A DNA stretch of 64,000 nucleotides from Clostridiaceae bacterium (GTDB taxonomy: Bacteria; Bacillota; Clostridia; Saccharofermentanales; DTU023), in the NCBI GenBank assembly GCA_012841015.1, contig DUVN01000010.1:1-64000 (forward strand). Direction: 5' to 3'. Under the pieces are notes generated by a model. That model saw nothing but the letters and a program-made list of their open reading frames with translations, was not told the origin of the DNA and did not search any database. This document shows, one piece after another, positions 8,817-17,229 of the stretch. Numbering within the stretch: position 1 is the first letter of the stretch; every line of letters begins with the position of its first letter. Both the position numbers and the translations under genes were made by a program.

Positions 8817-9542
8817 TCAATGTTTGGTTAATACGATAACGAATGCGAAAGTGATACCGGCTATAAACGCCAAGGTAGAGTGCTTCTTTTCATGTTCACT
8901 TGTTTCAGGCAATAAATGTGATGCTGAAACGTATATTAAAACACCTGAAACAAATCCAAGAGCAAGTCCTAAAATGTCGTCACTAAAATGTTGAACAAGT
9001 GGATAAACAATGAAAGCACCTATCGGGGTCGTCAATGAAGCTACAAGGAAAGCGTAAATTCCGGCTTTCTTTTCATTGACTCCACCTTTCATTAACACGG
9101 AGAAAGTAATAATGCCCTCAGCAAACTCATGTATGACTAAGCCGACACCGTTAAGAATTCCTATTACTGTCCCCATACTAAAAGTGACTGTGTATATAAC
9201 GCCATCCATTAGCGAATGAATGGCAATTCCTTCTATCGCGGTAATTCCAAAAGCTAACTCCCTTTGTTTCGTTTTATTTTTAATAATCTTATTGCTGAAA
9301 TACATGAATACGAAACCTAAAAGCGCTGCAAATCCGGCATGAGAATTTTTCTGTAGGGCGTGGGGCAAAGACATGATCAATGGAGAGGAAATAAGTATTC
9401 CCGCGGCAAAGCACATACAATATTCTTTCGTCCTTTTTGCCCATCCTCGTTTTTTGTAAATAGCCCAGATCCCAAAACTGTTTACCAACATTGCACTAAA
9501 TGCAAAAATTAAAATCCAAGTAAATGTACTAAGTTCTTTCAT
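8817..9542 (-). CDS. ZIP family metal transporter
   Basis: A 241-residue integral membrane protein with about eight predicted membrane segments. The two signature motifs of ZIP carriers are present: HSLMDG (about residue 110) and HEFAEG (about 139). Their His/Glu/Asp side chains line the metal path. The family imports divalent metals such as zinc, iron or manganese into the cytoplasm. The His-rich loop found in many eukaryotic members is absent, as is usual in bacteria. A GGAGGG ribosome binding site lies upstream of the ATG. The gene is AT-rich relative to the core genes. No metal regulator is adjacent, so the metal is not predictable. Confidence 0.88.
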   Translation of the reverse strand: MKELSTFTWILIFAFSAMLVNSFGIWAIYKKRGWAKRTKEYCMCFAAGILISSPLIMSLPHALQKNSHAGFAALLGFVFMYFSNKIIKNKTKQRELAFGITAIEGIAIHSLMDGVIYTVTFSMGTVIGILNGVGLVIHEFAEGIITFSVLMKGGVNEKKAGIYAFLVASLTTPIGAFIVYPLVQHFSDDILGLALGFVSGVLIYVSASHLLPETSEHEKKHSTLAFIAGITFAFVIVLTKH

Positions 9543-9729
9543 GTATGTCTATCCCTCCATTCCGAAACTATTATATGACTACTGTATTATAATTCTTTTT
9601 CCAAAAGCTCTTCTGTGAGCAAGTAACAAACATGATCTGGCTGAGCACTGTGGACACAGTAGCGGTAAATAATTAATGACGGTACTTTGTTTTACCATTT
9701 AAAGAACAGCACTGAAATCTCGTGACCTT

Positions 9730-9820
9730 TTCCGGACAGAGAATAGACTCAAATACAAATACAAAAGACAGCAGTCGTCAATGCATCATGCTGTATCAAC
9801 GACTGCGAGTTCACGGTTGG
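9730..9820 (-). repeat. solitary copy of the tRNA-Cys terminator segment (direct repeat A)
   Basis: This segment matches 12324-12405: both share TTCCGGACAG(A)AATAGACTC, an A-rich stretch, a hairpin built on GCAGTCRT...AYRACTGC, and the final GGTTGG. On the minus strand it reads CCAACC, then a hairpin, then a T-rich tract, exactly the arrangement of the terminator after tRNA-Cys. Here no tRNA precedes it. Paired differences in the stem (GCAGTCGT/ACGACTGC here, GCAGTCAT/ATAACTGC there) largely keep pairing. It may be the far attachment-site copy left by integration at the tRNA 3' end. Confidence 0.5.
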
Positions 9821-10040
9821 AAAGATGTGTGAATTGTTCTAAGCGCCGAGAGTATAAAAAGCATGCCGCCCAGACGGACGACCTACTGGTTCGTTTATTA
9901 AAGAATGTATGATTAAGGGGTTACAGTAACCGAAACTACCACAACCAGAACGAAGGTCAGGATCAGGATTGTATCTGTTTTGTTGTTCTTTTGTGTGGTC
10001 AAGGACAGAGTGGTTAATACAATCAGAGCCTACTGCAAAG

Positions 10041-10173
10041 TTACTCGATACAACTAGAAACTTACTCGAAAGGTCGTCGAAAAGCTGGGAAGTCCTGTTA
10101 GATAGGCTTGTTGTGTGTTCGTTGAAACCCATATAAGCGGTTGACTCGAAACGACTGGAAACTTACTTGAAAG
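10041..10173. repeat. pair of diverged 31-bp direct repeats
   Basis: Positions 10041-10071 and 10143-10173 both read approximately ACTCGAWACRACTRGAAACTTACTYGAAAG, 102 bp apart. A third partial echo (CTCGAAAGGTCGTCGAAAAG) lies just after the first. Function is unknown; it could be the remnant of a duplicated end of a mobile element. Confidence 0.45.
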
Positions 10174-10323
10174 TTTAAAAACCGCATAGTTAGCCTGACC
10201 CCGTAGCCATGTGGAAGAGTCTACAGTATCTTGGCCACGATATCGCTGTCTTCCCGCCATAATGACCAACGCTGAAGCGACAAGCAAGCACAACATGGTA
10301 AATTACTTGCCTTGCCTCTTGGA

Positions 10324-10329
10324 TATAAT
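10324..10329 (+). promoter_or_regulatory. probable -10 element of the amylase gene
   Basis: A perfect TATAAT lies 78 nt before the amylase start codon, in an otherwise quiet spacer. The -35 side is poor (AATTAC at 17-bp spacing, TTACTT slightly closer), so the promoter may depend on an activator or be weak. Confidence 0.4.
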
Positions 10330-10407
10330 GGAGACAGTTGAACGCTTATCGCAGAACAACATTTGACAGATGACAGACAACGTTACATATAAAGGAAATG
10401 ACCAACA

Positions 10408-11838
10408 ATGCAAAACGGTATTTTATTACAGGCCTTTTACTGGGATTATCCTGCTGATGGCCGCTTATATCGACGCTTAAAAGAAGAAGCCACGTCGCTG
10501 GCAGAAATCGGTATCAGCGCGGTATGGATGCCGCCTGCAGGGAAAGGTACGTCGCAGGAAGATGTGGGTTACGGTAACTACGACTATTGGGATCTTGGCG
10601 AATTCGATGCCAAAGGCAGCGTTCGCACAAAATACGGGACTCGCGCAGAACTGGAAGAAGCCATTACGGCGCTTCATGAAGCCGGCATTTCCGTATACGC
10701 GGATATGGTCTTTAACCACAAAGTCGGTGCCGATGAGTCCGAAGTATTTCAGGCTATCATGGTCGACCAAAACGACCGCAATAAGGATATCAGCGTCCCC
10801 CATGATATTGAAGCTTGGACTAAGTTTACCTTCCCTGAACGTGCTGGAAAATATTCCGACTTCGTTTGGCGCTACTACCACTTTTCCGGTGTCGACTACG
10901 ACAAACTCACCGGCACCAATGCTATTTACCGCATTGTCGGCGATGGTAAATACTGGGCGGAAGACACGGATGAAGAAAAGGGCAATTACGACTACCTCTT
11001 GGGGGCCGATATTGATCATAACCATCCGGAAGTCATTGAAGAATTGAAAAGTGTCTCCCAATTCATGATCGAAGAGATGAAGTACGACGGTTTCCGTTTT
11101 GACGCCTTAAAGCACATCTCTCAATCCTTCATCGATGAGCTGACCGACTTCATTATTGAAAAGCGACCGGGTTTTTATTTTGTGGGTGAATATTGGCACG
11201 ATTCGAAGCCCCGCATGGAGCACTACCTAGACAAAACCAGTTATACGGTTGATCTCTTCGATGTGCCTCTCCACTTCAACCTTTACGAAGCATCGAAGCG
11301 AGAGGACTTTGACTTGCGCACTATCTTTCAAGACACGCTGGTCCATGCCAACCCCATGAAAGCCGTCACCTTTGTCGATAACCACGATTCTCAAACGGGG
11401 CAATCCCTTTCCAGTTGGATTGAACCTTGGTTCCGTGAAATTGCTTACGCCATCATCCTATTCCGTAAAGACGGCTATCCCTGCCTCTTCTTAGGCGACC
11501 TCATCGGAATCCCTGAGGCCGAGTATGACGGAATGGCCGATACGCTAGTTAATATGTGTACAATTCGCGGTCAAAACGCTTACGGCGAGCAGGATAATTA
11601 CTTTGTCACTCCCACTAAGATCGGCTGGGTACGTCGCGGCGATGATGAGCATACACCTCTTGTCGTCCTCATTTCCAGCGCGGATGCCGATGAAGAGCGC
11701 ATGTTCGTGGGCGAGGCGGAGGCCGGCCAAACTTACGTGGATCGCAGTGGCAAGAACGAGCCGATTACGATTGACGAGGCAGGATACGGTATTTTTACTG
11801 TGGCGCCGCGGTCGGTGACGTACTGGACAAGGGAGTAA
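10408..11838 (+). CDS. cytoplasmic alpha-amylase (GH13, subfamily 5 type)
   Basis: A 476-residue glycoside hydrolase without a signal peptide, so intracellular. It opens with the typical MQNGILLQAFYWD. GH13 regions are in order: DMVFNHK (region I, about 99-105), GFRFDALKH with the nucleophile Asp (about 229-237), FVGEYW with the acid/base Glu (about 260), and FVDNHDSQ with the transition-state Asp (about 326). It hydrolyses internal alpha-1,4 bonds of starch or maltodextrin. The segment after GYPC reads FLGDLIGI, where relatives usually have a Tyr-rich FYGDYYGI-like stretch; this could alter substrate contacts. It is a single gene with no sugar transporter or LacI-type regulator near, flanked by mobile-element debris, so it may have arrived by transfer. 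Confidence 0.9.
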   Translation: MQNGILLQAFYWDYPADGRLYRRLKEEATSLAEIGISAVWMPPAGKGTSQEDVGYGNYDYWDLGEFDAKGSVRTKYGTRAELEEAITALHEAGISVYADMVFNHKVGADESEVFQAIMVDQNDRNKDISVPHDIEAWTKFTFPERAGKYSDFVWRYYHFSGVDYDKLTGTNAIYRIVGDGKYWAEDTDEEKGNYDYLLGADIDHNHPEVIEELKSVSQFMIEEMKYDGFRFDALKHISQSFIDELTDFIIEKRPGFYFVGEYWHDSKPRMEHYLDKTSYTVDLFDVPLHFNLYEASKREDFDLRTIFQDTLVHANPMKAVTFVDNHDSQTGQSLSSWIEPWFREIAYAIILFRKDGYPCLFLGDLIGIPEAEYDGMADTLVNMCTIRGQNAYGEQDNYFVTPTKIGWVRRGDDEHTPLVVLISSADADEERMFVGEAEAGQTYVDRSGKNEPITIDEAGYGIFTVAPRSVTYWTRE

Positions 11839-11845
11839 GAAGCCT

Positions 11846-11974
11846 CTAGATATATTTCTCCCGAAAATACTGGTAAACGATACAACGAATCATGCCGTTG
11901 CAGAGCTCTTCCTTGTAGCCGGCGTCGTCTTCGAAATCGGTTGTACTGATGATGCTGGCACCTAGCACGGACAC
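11846..11974 (-). pseudogene. C-terminal remnant, possibly of an amidase_3 protein
   Basis: A minus-strand frame of about 42 codons ends at a TAG at 11846 and has protein-like composition. The pattern VSVLGASIIS...GYKEELCNGMIRCIVYQYF resembles the last strand and helix of N-acetylmuramoyl-L-alanine amidases (usual form VLVExGFISNxxE...YQxxLAxGI..GI..YF). The Glu of that motif is replaced, and no start or upstream domain is visible. I treat it as a decayed tail; the assignment is tentative. Confidence 0.3.
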
Positions 11975-12020
11975 ACGGCTTGGTGAACATGCTATCCGGG
12001 TAGAAAATTTAGCGCGCAAT

Positions 12021-12047
12021 GGTCTCGTGAAGGGACTTCACGAGACC
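12021..12047. repeat. perfect 12-bp inverted repeat
   Basis: GGTCTCGTGAAG and its exact reverse complement are separated by GGA. It lies downstream of the amylase, but no T-rich tract follows on either strand, so it is not a typical intrinsic terminator. It could be a transcript-stabilising hairpin, a protein-binding palindrome or an element end. Confidence 0.6.
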
Positions 12048-12183
12048 GGTGCGGACAGACGTTCCCCGTAAGGCGGGTTAGTGACGAGGAGGAGACGTTC
12101 TTAGCCATAATAGGCGAGAAAGGGCTAGGTTTTGTAAGGGGCCCGAAAATTGGGACAGCAAAATCTAAAAATAGAATGAAGAC

Positions 12184-12312
12184 ATGTCTAAGAAGAGAAG
12201 AAATTATTCTGCTGAGTTTAAGGCCAAAGCGGTCAGCCGCCTGATCTCAGGTGAGCAGATCCTCACGCAGTTGACCAAGGAGATAGGGGTGACTCCGTCC
12301 ACCCTGTCATAG
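12184..12312 (+). pseudogene. truncated IS3-family OrfA transposase
   Basis: A 42-codon frame beginning MSKKRRNYSAEFKAKAV is the classic start of an IS3/IS911-type OrfA (helix-turn-helix, transposase_8). It continues through TQLTKEIGVTPSTLS and then hits a TAG just where the recognition helix should carry on. No orfB and no clear terminal inverted repeats follow. The terminator repeat begins 11 nt later, so the insertion sequence is a deleted remnant. Confidence 0.8.
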
Positions 12313-12323
12313 TGATATGCCTA

Positions 12324-12402
12324 TTCCGGACAGAAAATAGACTCAAAACAAAAGAACGCAGTCATCAATACAAGAAATTGTATCAATAACTGCGTTCTAG
12401 GT

Positions 12403-12405
<3 letters not shown>
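12324..12405 (-). repeat. tRNA-Cys terminator segment (direct repeat B)
   Basis: The copy adjoining tRNA-Cys of the segment also found at 9730-9820. Its right end, GGTTGG, includes the encoded CCA of the tRNA. The shared left part is TTCCGGACAG(A)AATAGACTC. The two copies bound about 2.6 kb that hold the amylase, the amidase-like tail and the IS3 stub. Confidence 0.55.
12345..12397 (-). terminator. intrinsic terminator of the tRNA-Gly/tRNA-Cys transcript
   Basis: On the minus strand GAACGCAGT at the start and ACTGCGTTC at the end enclose a long stem of about 20 bp with a few G-U or mismatched pairs and a short TTTC loop. TTTTGTTTT follows. It begins a few nucleotides after the tRNA-Cys 3' end. 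Confidence 0.8.
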
Positions 12406-12477
<72 letters not shown>

Positions 12478-12486
12478 TTATAGCAC

Positions 12487-12515
12487 GATGACCGGCAAGA
12501 AATCTGCCGGTCATC
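12487..12515 (-). repeat. 11-bp perfect hairpin between two tRNAs
   Basis: GATGACCGGCA pairs exactly with TGCCGGTCATC across a 7-nt loop. It lies between tRNA-Gly and tRNA-Cys. No T tract follows, so it more likely marks RNA processing or partial attenuation than full termination. Confidence 0.6.
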
Positions 12516-12520
12516 ATTCT

Positions 12521-12595
12521 TGGAGCGGGATACGAGATTCGAACTCGCGACTTTCACCTTGGCAAGGTGACACTCTACCACTGAGTTAATCCCGC
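12521..12595 (-). tRNA. tRNA-Gly (GCC)
   Basis: A 75-nt cloverleaf with encoded CCA. The acceptor is GCGGGAT/ATCCCGC, the T loop is GTTCGAATC, and the anticodon loop TTGCCAA lies in a TCACC/GGTGA stem, giving GCC. It is first in a two-tRNA transcript with tRNA-Cys. Confidence 0.95.
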
Positions 12596-12641
12596 ACAAA
12601 CATGTCGTCCGGATGCGTAATCGAACGATCAGCGCTCAGTT

Positions 12642-12671
12642 ATCTTAGCAAAGACTCTTTCGTCTTGTCAA
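12642..12671 (-). promoter_or_regulatory. sigma-A-type promoter of the tRNA-Gly/tRNA-Cys unit
   Basis: On the minus strand a perfect TTGACA (12666-12671) and TAAGAT (12642-12647) are separated by 18 bp, ending 46 nt before tRNA-Gly. This fits a vegetative promoter for stable RNA. Confidence 0.7.
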
Positions 12672-12743
12672 ATCGAATATCCAGGTGTTCAAACAGCTTG
12701 TTCAATTCGTCTCCAGCCCTAAGTCTTCTCAATTAACATGAGT

Positions 12744-14201
12744 TTAGCGAGATTGAATGTTGACGGCGTTGGGATGGTTGCAAAATTGAAGATACGGTTC
12801 GCAATTGCTAAGAACTAGGAATTGATCACCTAAATAGGGGATGGCTCTCTTGTCGTGGCTGATTGTCACGATCGTGCGATCGTTGTCCGTTTTTTCGTTC
12901 AGGATCTGCAAGGCGTGCAATAGTTGTTCCATGCCTTCATCGTCAAGGCCGGCGGTCGGCTCGTCCAGAAACAGGACTTCCGGTTCGTTGGCAATGATGC
13001 AAGCGAATCCAAGTTTTCTCTTTTGTCCTTCACTAAGACTGAGAGGGTGACGTTCAAGCATATGTTCAAAGCCGAAGAGTCGTATCAGACGTTCCACGAA
13101 TTCGGGAGATTTAGCATTCAAATACAGTTCGTCTTTGACGTGCGGCATGAAAAGCTGGTAGTCGGGGTTTTGCAAGACGTAACCGATTTTCCTTTTGTTA
13201 CGCTTTTTGCTGTACGGTGAAACGATCGCGCCTGCCGTCGGTCGTACTAAGCCGAACAATAAATTGAGCAAGGTCGTTTTGCCGCAGCCGTTTTCACCTA
13301 ATATGACCCATTCTTCTCCTTTATTTATCTGCCAGGAAAAGTTGTTGAACAAGAATCGATCACCGACTCGATAATCGATGTTTTCAACGGAAAATACCGG
13401 TTTCGCGCCGGCAGTCGCTTGCGCTGTTTCCCGTGATGGGCGGTCGGGGAGAGATGAAAGACCACACTCATAATCTTCCGCGTTGTCGCGAAATTCCAAT
13501 GTCATCTCCACGTTCTTATCGACGCTCTTGACGCAGGAAAAGACTTTATCGACGTACGGCAGAACGAGTTCTTGGCGATGTTCCGATAAAATGACGGTGT
13601 AGTTTTCCTCATCCGACAATCGCTTTAGAAGCTCCAACAGCTCTTTTGCCGAGCGAGCGTCCATATTGGCCAAGGGCTCGTCCAAGAGCAAAATTTTCTG
13701 ATCCATGCCCAGCGTGCAAGCTGTCATCAATTTCTGTTTTTCGCCGCCCGACAAGGTCGCCGTTTTGGCATCAGCCGATAAACCGGTCATGTCTAATAAA
13801 GAGGTCAGCTTTTCCCGCATTCTCATGGGTGTTTCGTTGATGTTTTCCATCGGGAAAACGATTTCATCTGCGACTTGGTCGAAGATGATTTGTTCTCTTG
13901 GGTTTTGGAATACACTGCCGACCGATTTCGTTCGCTCTCTGACGGATCTGTCAGTCACGCGTTGTCCGTGAATGTAGATGTCGCCTTCTACTTCGGCTTT
14001 CTTTAGATTCGGGATAACGCCGTTAATCATGTTGAGCAACGACGATTTGCCGCAGCCTGAGTGGCCAGTAAGCATGATAAAATCACCTTGACTGACCTTG
14101 AAATTAAGCTCTTTAAAGATCCACTGTTGTTCTCGGTTTGTTCTTTCTTTCGAGACATCGTAGGACAAGGATAAATTGACGACTTCCAAGACACAGCTCA
14201 T
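12744..14201 (-). CDS. ECF transporter ATPase, two fused ATP-binding domains
   Basis: A 485-residue protein with two ABC ATPase domains in tandem. Domain 1 has Walker A GHSGCGKSS (about 46-54), signature LSGGEKQK and Walker B ILLLDEP. Domain 2 has Walker A GENGCGKTT (about 298-306), signature LSEGQKRK and Walker B VLFLDEP. Energy-coupling factor modules usually use two separate ATPases (EcfA1/A2); here both are on one chain. It begins immediately after the EcfT stop codon and is last in a five-gene minus-strand operon with the S component. It powers vitamin or metal-complex uptake through EcfT. Confidence 0.88.
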   Translation of the reverse strand: MSCVLEVVNLSLSYDVSKERTNREQQWIFKELNFKVSQGDFIMLTGHSGCGKSSLLNMINGVIPNLKKAEVEGDIYIHGQRVTDRSVRERTKSVGSVFQNPREQIIFDQVADEIVFPMENINETPMRMREKLTSLLDMTGLSADAKTATLSGGEKQKLMTACTLGMDQKILLLDEPLANMDARSAKELLELLKRLSDEENYTVILSEHRQELVLPYVDKVFSCVKSVDKNVEMTLEFRDNAEDYECGLSSLPDRPSRETAQATAGAKPVFSVENIDYRVGDRFLFNNFSWQINKGEEWVILGENGCGKTTLLNLLFGLVRPTAGAIVSPYSKKRNKRKIGYVLQNPDYQLFMPHVKDELYLNAKSPEFVERLIRLFGFEHMLERHPLSLSEGQKRKLGFACIIANEPEVLFLDEPTAGLDDEGMEQLLHALQILNEKTDNDRTIVTISHDKRAIPYLGDQFLVLSNCEPYLQFCNHPNAVNIQSR

Positions 14202-14879
14202 TTAACGACCTCTCAGGAACAGGTAGCCGTAAAAGGTCAGACAGGCAAGAAACAGGAAAGAGAAGACAAGGTCTCGTCTCTTAAAACAGATGATCTCAAA
14301 TGAGCTTCCTTCGGAGTCTGTGGAAAAACCGCGCGTTTCCAGTGATGTTGCCAAACCCTCGGAAATGCTTAGCATGCGAACGGTGAGTGGGATGAAAAAG
14401 GCTCTGCCCCATAAGCTCGGCGTCGTGAGGAATCGAATCCCTCTTAGTGTGATGGCTTGCCTGATGCGCCTGATCTCCTCGCGAAAGATCTGTATAAACC
14501 GAATGACGATTAAAAGCCCTAGGCTTATCCAACGGGGAACGCGTAGCTGATTGAGTGAGCGGACGAGATGGATCGGCCTGATGCTCATGCTGAGCACCCC
14601 GGCCAAACCTAAGGCGAGAACTCGGTAAACGGCGTACAGCGCGTCTTGCCTGCTTCCGTTTATAAGTGTCAGGCCTCCCATGACAAGGCCGAAGATGAGA
14701 ATGAACGGACTGAGTTTGAGTATCAGCTTTTCGTATCGGAATAGAAGAAAGAGAACGAGAAAGGTTGCGACGTAAGCCCAATACCAAGTCTCCTTGACGA
14801 ATAGGAGCCCTGCTACAAACAACAGTAGGCTGGAGACAAGTGACAAGATTGGATGGATGTCGCGCGTTCTTTTACACAT
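14202..14879 (-). CDS. ECF transporter transmembrane component EcfT
   Basis: A 225-residue membrane protein with about five or six segments. The conserved cytoplasmic coupling region includes 'FREEIRRIRQAITLRGIR' (about 136-153) and the late 'SLETRGFSTD' (about 182-191), whose A-R-G-like motifs dock to the ATPases. It joins the S component to the fused ATPase. Its stop codon directly touches the ATPase start, and the S-component gene ends 66 nt upstream. A Gly replaces the Ala in both copies of the usual ARG box (LRG, TRG). Confidence 0.85.
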   Translation of the reverse strand: MCKRTRDIHPILSLVSSLLLFVAGLLFVKETWYWAYVATFLVLFLLFRYEKLILKLSPFILIFGLVMGGLTLINGSRQDALYAVYRVLALGLAGVLSMSIRPIHLVRSLNQLRVPRWISLGLLIVIRFIQIFREEIRRIRQAITLRGIRFLTTPSLWGRAFFIPLTVRMLSISEGLATSLETRGFSTDSEGSSFEIICFKRRDLVFSFLFLACLTFYGYLFLRGR

Positions 14880-14945
14880 ATGTGTACCTACATCTATTCA
14901 AAGAAAATATGAGGTGATCACAGAATCGCTGATCCATACGCGAAC

Positions 14946-15497
14946 CTATAATTTGCCTGCTTTTTGCAGTTCATCGGCTATTTTATTCCCGATCATGGCG
15001 CCTAGAAGCCCCAATGCAATGGCCCCCAGAGCAAACAGGACGAACGAGAGAGGGCTCCCTATTTGTTCCGCTATCGATTTTCCCTTCGCCAGAATATTGA
15101 CAACAGCTGTTGACGGAAGCGTGAAGAACGCGAACAAGCCTGCACTCATGAGGACGGCTTTTCTGTTTTCGTAGTTTTTAAAGAGCAGCAAGGCGAAACT
15201 TTCTGAAAAAAGGCTGCCCGTGAATTGATTGAAGAACATGATAGGCGCCATTAACAAAAGTACAAGACCGGAAAAGATGCCGATGATGACTAATGAACCG
15301 CTTTTTTTGACCTTGCGCAGGCCGATTGATGTGACAAGAGCAAAAGGTAATGCCATGGCGAAGGCTTGCGGGCCTATTTGCGTCACGGTCATTACAATCG
15401 GTGCGAAAGGACCTGCTGCCAGCAAAGTGACGGCTGTTATCACGGCCAGAAACACAATATCCTTCACTGTAAATGCCTGAAATTGAAAGGTTTTCAT
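14946..15497 (-). CDS. MptD-family ECF transporter substrate-binding (S) component
   Basis: A 183-residue membrane protein with about six membrane segments, the size and topology of an ECF S component. The opening FTVKDIVFLAVITAV and the later FNQFTGSLFSESFALL match the MptD-type family of putative S components, whose ligand is not established. It starts right after the second ABC exporter-type gene (stop to start 4 nt, with AGGTGA as ribosome binding site), so it is translationally linked to that pair. The link suggests a substrate shared with the two ABC proteins. Confidence 0.8.
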   Translation of the reverse strand: MKTFQFQAFTVKDIVFLAVITAVTLLAAGPFAPIVMTVTQIGPQAFAMALPFALVTSIGLRKVKKSGSLVIIGIFSGLVLLLMAPIMFFNQFTGSLFSESFALLLFKNYENRKAVLMSAGLFAFFTLPSTAVVNILAKGKSIAEQIGSPLSFVLFALGAIALGLLGAMIGNKIADELQKAGKL

Positions 15498-15501
15498 TAT
15501 T

Positions 15502-17229
15502 TCACCTAATGTTCATGTGTTCGGTTCTCGGTGTCTGTATTTTGTCTTTATAAAGCCGTTGCCTCGTTTTGCTAAACGACTCTTTCTTCTGCATCCTGAT
15601 CACGCGATCGCAAATCTTGAAGCAACTCTCACGGTGACTGACTAAGAGAACTGTCTTTCCGTCGCTGTTGCGCTTTAGGGCATCTAAAATGATGTTTTCA
15701 TTGAGTGTATCGAGGTTGCTTGTTGGCTCATCAAGGAGCAATATCTTGGCGCCTTTTAAGAAACACCGTGCCAGACCAAAACGTTGTCTTTCGCCTGCGG
15801 AGAAGTTATCTCCTAGTTCCGTGAGCGTCGTATCCAATCCATGTTCCAAGTTGTCGACGAAATCCAAGATAGCGGCTTTATCGAGAGCTTCTCTCAGCTC
15901 TTTTTCGGTACTGTTAGGCTTGGCGATCAGCAAGTTGTCTCTGATCGTTCCCTCGAAAAACTCAGTGCTTTGCGTCATGTAACTGATGTTGTGCCACAGT
16001 GACTGAGTGTTGATCTTTTGAACGGAGTGGCCTGAAATAAGAATTTCACCGCGCTCCAATGGCCAAAAATACATGATTAACTTGAGGAGCGTCGATTTGC
16101 CACAGCCGCTTATTCCTTGAATGCCTAAAAATTCACCTTGCGTAACTTCGAGATTGAAGTTTTCAAGGACAGGCTGGTCTCCATATGAAAAAGAAAGGTC
16201 GTTCACGACGATGATCGGATCTGAACCGTCTTCGAGGTCCAAATCGAATCCGTTTGTTACTTCGTCGGCGACCGGTTTTTCTTCGAGTAGATTGAGAACG
16301 CGTTCACCGCACGACAGTGATTGCGACAAGCCGTTGCCTAACGACGCAACGTTGGCGATCGCGGGAAAACTGAAGAATATTCCGAATGCGAGAGGCAAAA
16401 GGACACTTGTTGACAGTCCTGTCAGAATGCCTGTCACAATGACAGCGCCAGTTGTTAAAACGACGATCACGTCTTCCAATGCCAACAGCAATGCCAGCTG
16501 CTCAATCAGGACGGCTTGGTGATCAACCAGTGATTTATTCGTCTTCTCAACAATGCGAATGGCTCTTTTGCGATAAGAAAATTGCATGATTTCCGTCATG
16601 CCGCGTAAGAGATCGAGGAAAATATTGTTGAGACTGCCTATTTTCTGGCGAAGTGTACGCCCTGTTTCTTTTGACCATTTGGAGAAAAAGATCGGCAGGC
16701 CGATACCCATAACAAGGTAAGAGATCAGTGTTACCGCGGCGATGGCAGGTGAATAGAGCGCAATCAGTACGATGTATGTGAGTCCGCAAATGACGGCGAT
16801 CGAGATGGGGGAGATAGTATGTGCGTAAAAGACTTCAATGAGCTCGATGTCGCTCGTGATCATCGAAATGAGCGAGCCCTTGTTGCTGCCTTCAATTTTT
16901 GCCGGGGCGAGCCTTCTGACGGCGGCAAATACTTTATCACGCAGCGTGCACAACACGCGAAAGGCCACCAGATGGTTCATGTATTGTTCCAAATACCTCG
17001 AAAGTCCTCTCGTGCAAACGAGAACGCCCATCGAGATCGTAATTTTGTAAATAGGAACACTGATGAATCCGCCCAGCCTAACGATTAACAGCGCAGCGAG
17101 CACGGCAATCCCCGTGCTTGAGAAGAAGGACGTAACGCCGGCAAGAGTCGCAATCACGAGATCGCGCGTGTGAACCTTTGCCAGAATCATTAAATCGAGC
17201 ATGATCTTCAGCGAGCTTCTCTTTTTCAT
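15502..17229 (-). CDS. ABC transporter, membrane and ATPase domains fused (second subunit)
   Basis: A 575-residue type IV ABC half-transporter. Six membrane segments lie in the first 300 residues. The ATPase follows, with Walker A GISGCGKST (about 374-382), a relaxed signature FSAGERQR and Walker B ILLLDEPTS. I chose ATG at 17229, which overlaps the upstream TGA as ATGA, rather than an in-frame start 39 nt earlier inside the neighbour. The preceding gene encodes its probable heterodimer partner. Such pairs beside ECF modules resemble siderophore importers of the IrtAB/YbtPQ kind, which have exporter fold but import. Import is an inference. Confidence 0.85.
   Translation of the reverse strand: MKKRSSLKIMLDLMILAKVHTRDLVIATLAGVTSFFSSTGIAVLAALLIVRLGGFISVPIYKITISMGVLVCTRGLSRYLEQYMNHLVAFRVLCTLRDKVFAAVRRLAPAKIEGSNKGSLISMITSDIELIEVFYAHTISPISIAVICGLTYIVLIALYSPAIAAVTLISYLVMGIGLPIFFSKWSKETGRTLRQKIGSLNNIFLDLLRGMTEIMQFSYRKRAIRIVEKTNKSLVDHQAVLIEQLALLLALEDVIVVLTTGAVIVTGILTGLSTSVLLPLAFGIFFSFPAIANVASLGNGLSQSLSCGERVLNLLEEKPVADEVTNGFDLDLEDGSDPIIVVNDLSFSYGDQPVLENFNLEVTQGEFLGIQGISGCGKSTLLKLIMYFWPLERGEILISGHSVQKINTQSLWHNISYMTQSTEFFEGTIRDNLLIAKPNSTEKELREALDKAAILDFVDNLEHGLDTTLTELGDNFSAGERQRFGLARCFLKGAKILLLDEPTSNLDTLNENIILDALKRNSDGKTVLLVSHRESCFKICDRVIRMQKKESFSKTRQRLYKDKIQTPRTEHMNIR

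Larger units (their letters stand above)
9543..10323. other. gene-poor region between the ZIP gene and the amylase
   Basis: Apart from the direct repeat at 9730-9820 and an internal repeat at 10041-10173, no gene is recognisable. Short frames on the minus strand (9839-10132, 10054-10296) have no ribosome binding site, and their apparent similarity to each other comes only from the internal DNA repeat. The region looks like decayed accessory DNA. Confidence 0.45.

Noticed and set aside
9839-10296. Two small minus-strand frames sharing an LSSKF-VVSS motif
   Set aside because: The shared peptide is just the translation of the 31-bp DNA repeat; there are no ribosome binding sites.
10477-11061. 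194-codon frame antisense to the amylase
   Set aside because: It lies wholly inside a clearly functional gene, has no ribosome binding site and no recognisable family.
12184-12312. Active IS3 element
   Set aside because: Only 42 codons of orfA remain before a stop; no orfB or terminal inverted repeats are visible.
12487-12515. Terminator between tRNA-Gly and tRNA-Cys
   Set aside because: The stem is perfect, but no T tract follows, and tRNA-Cys has no separate promoter of its own that I can see.
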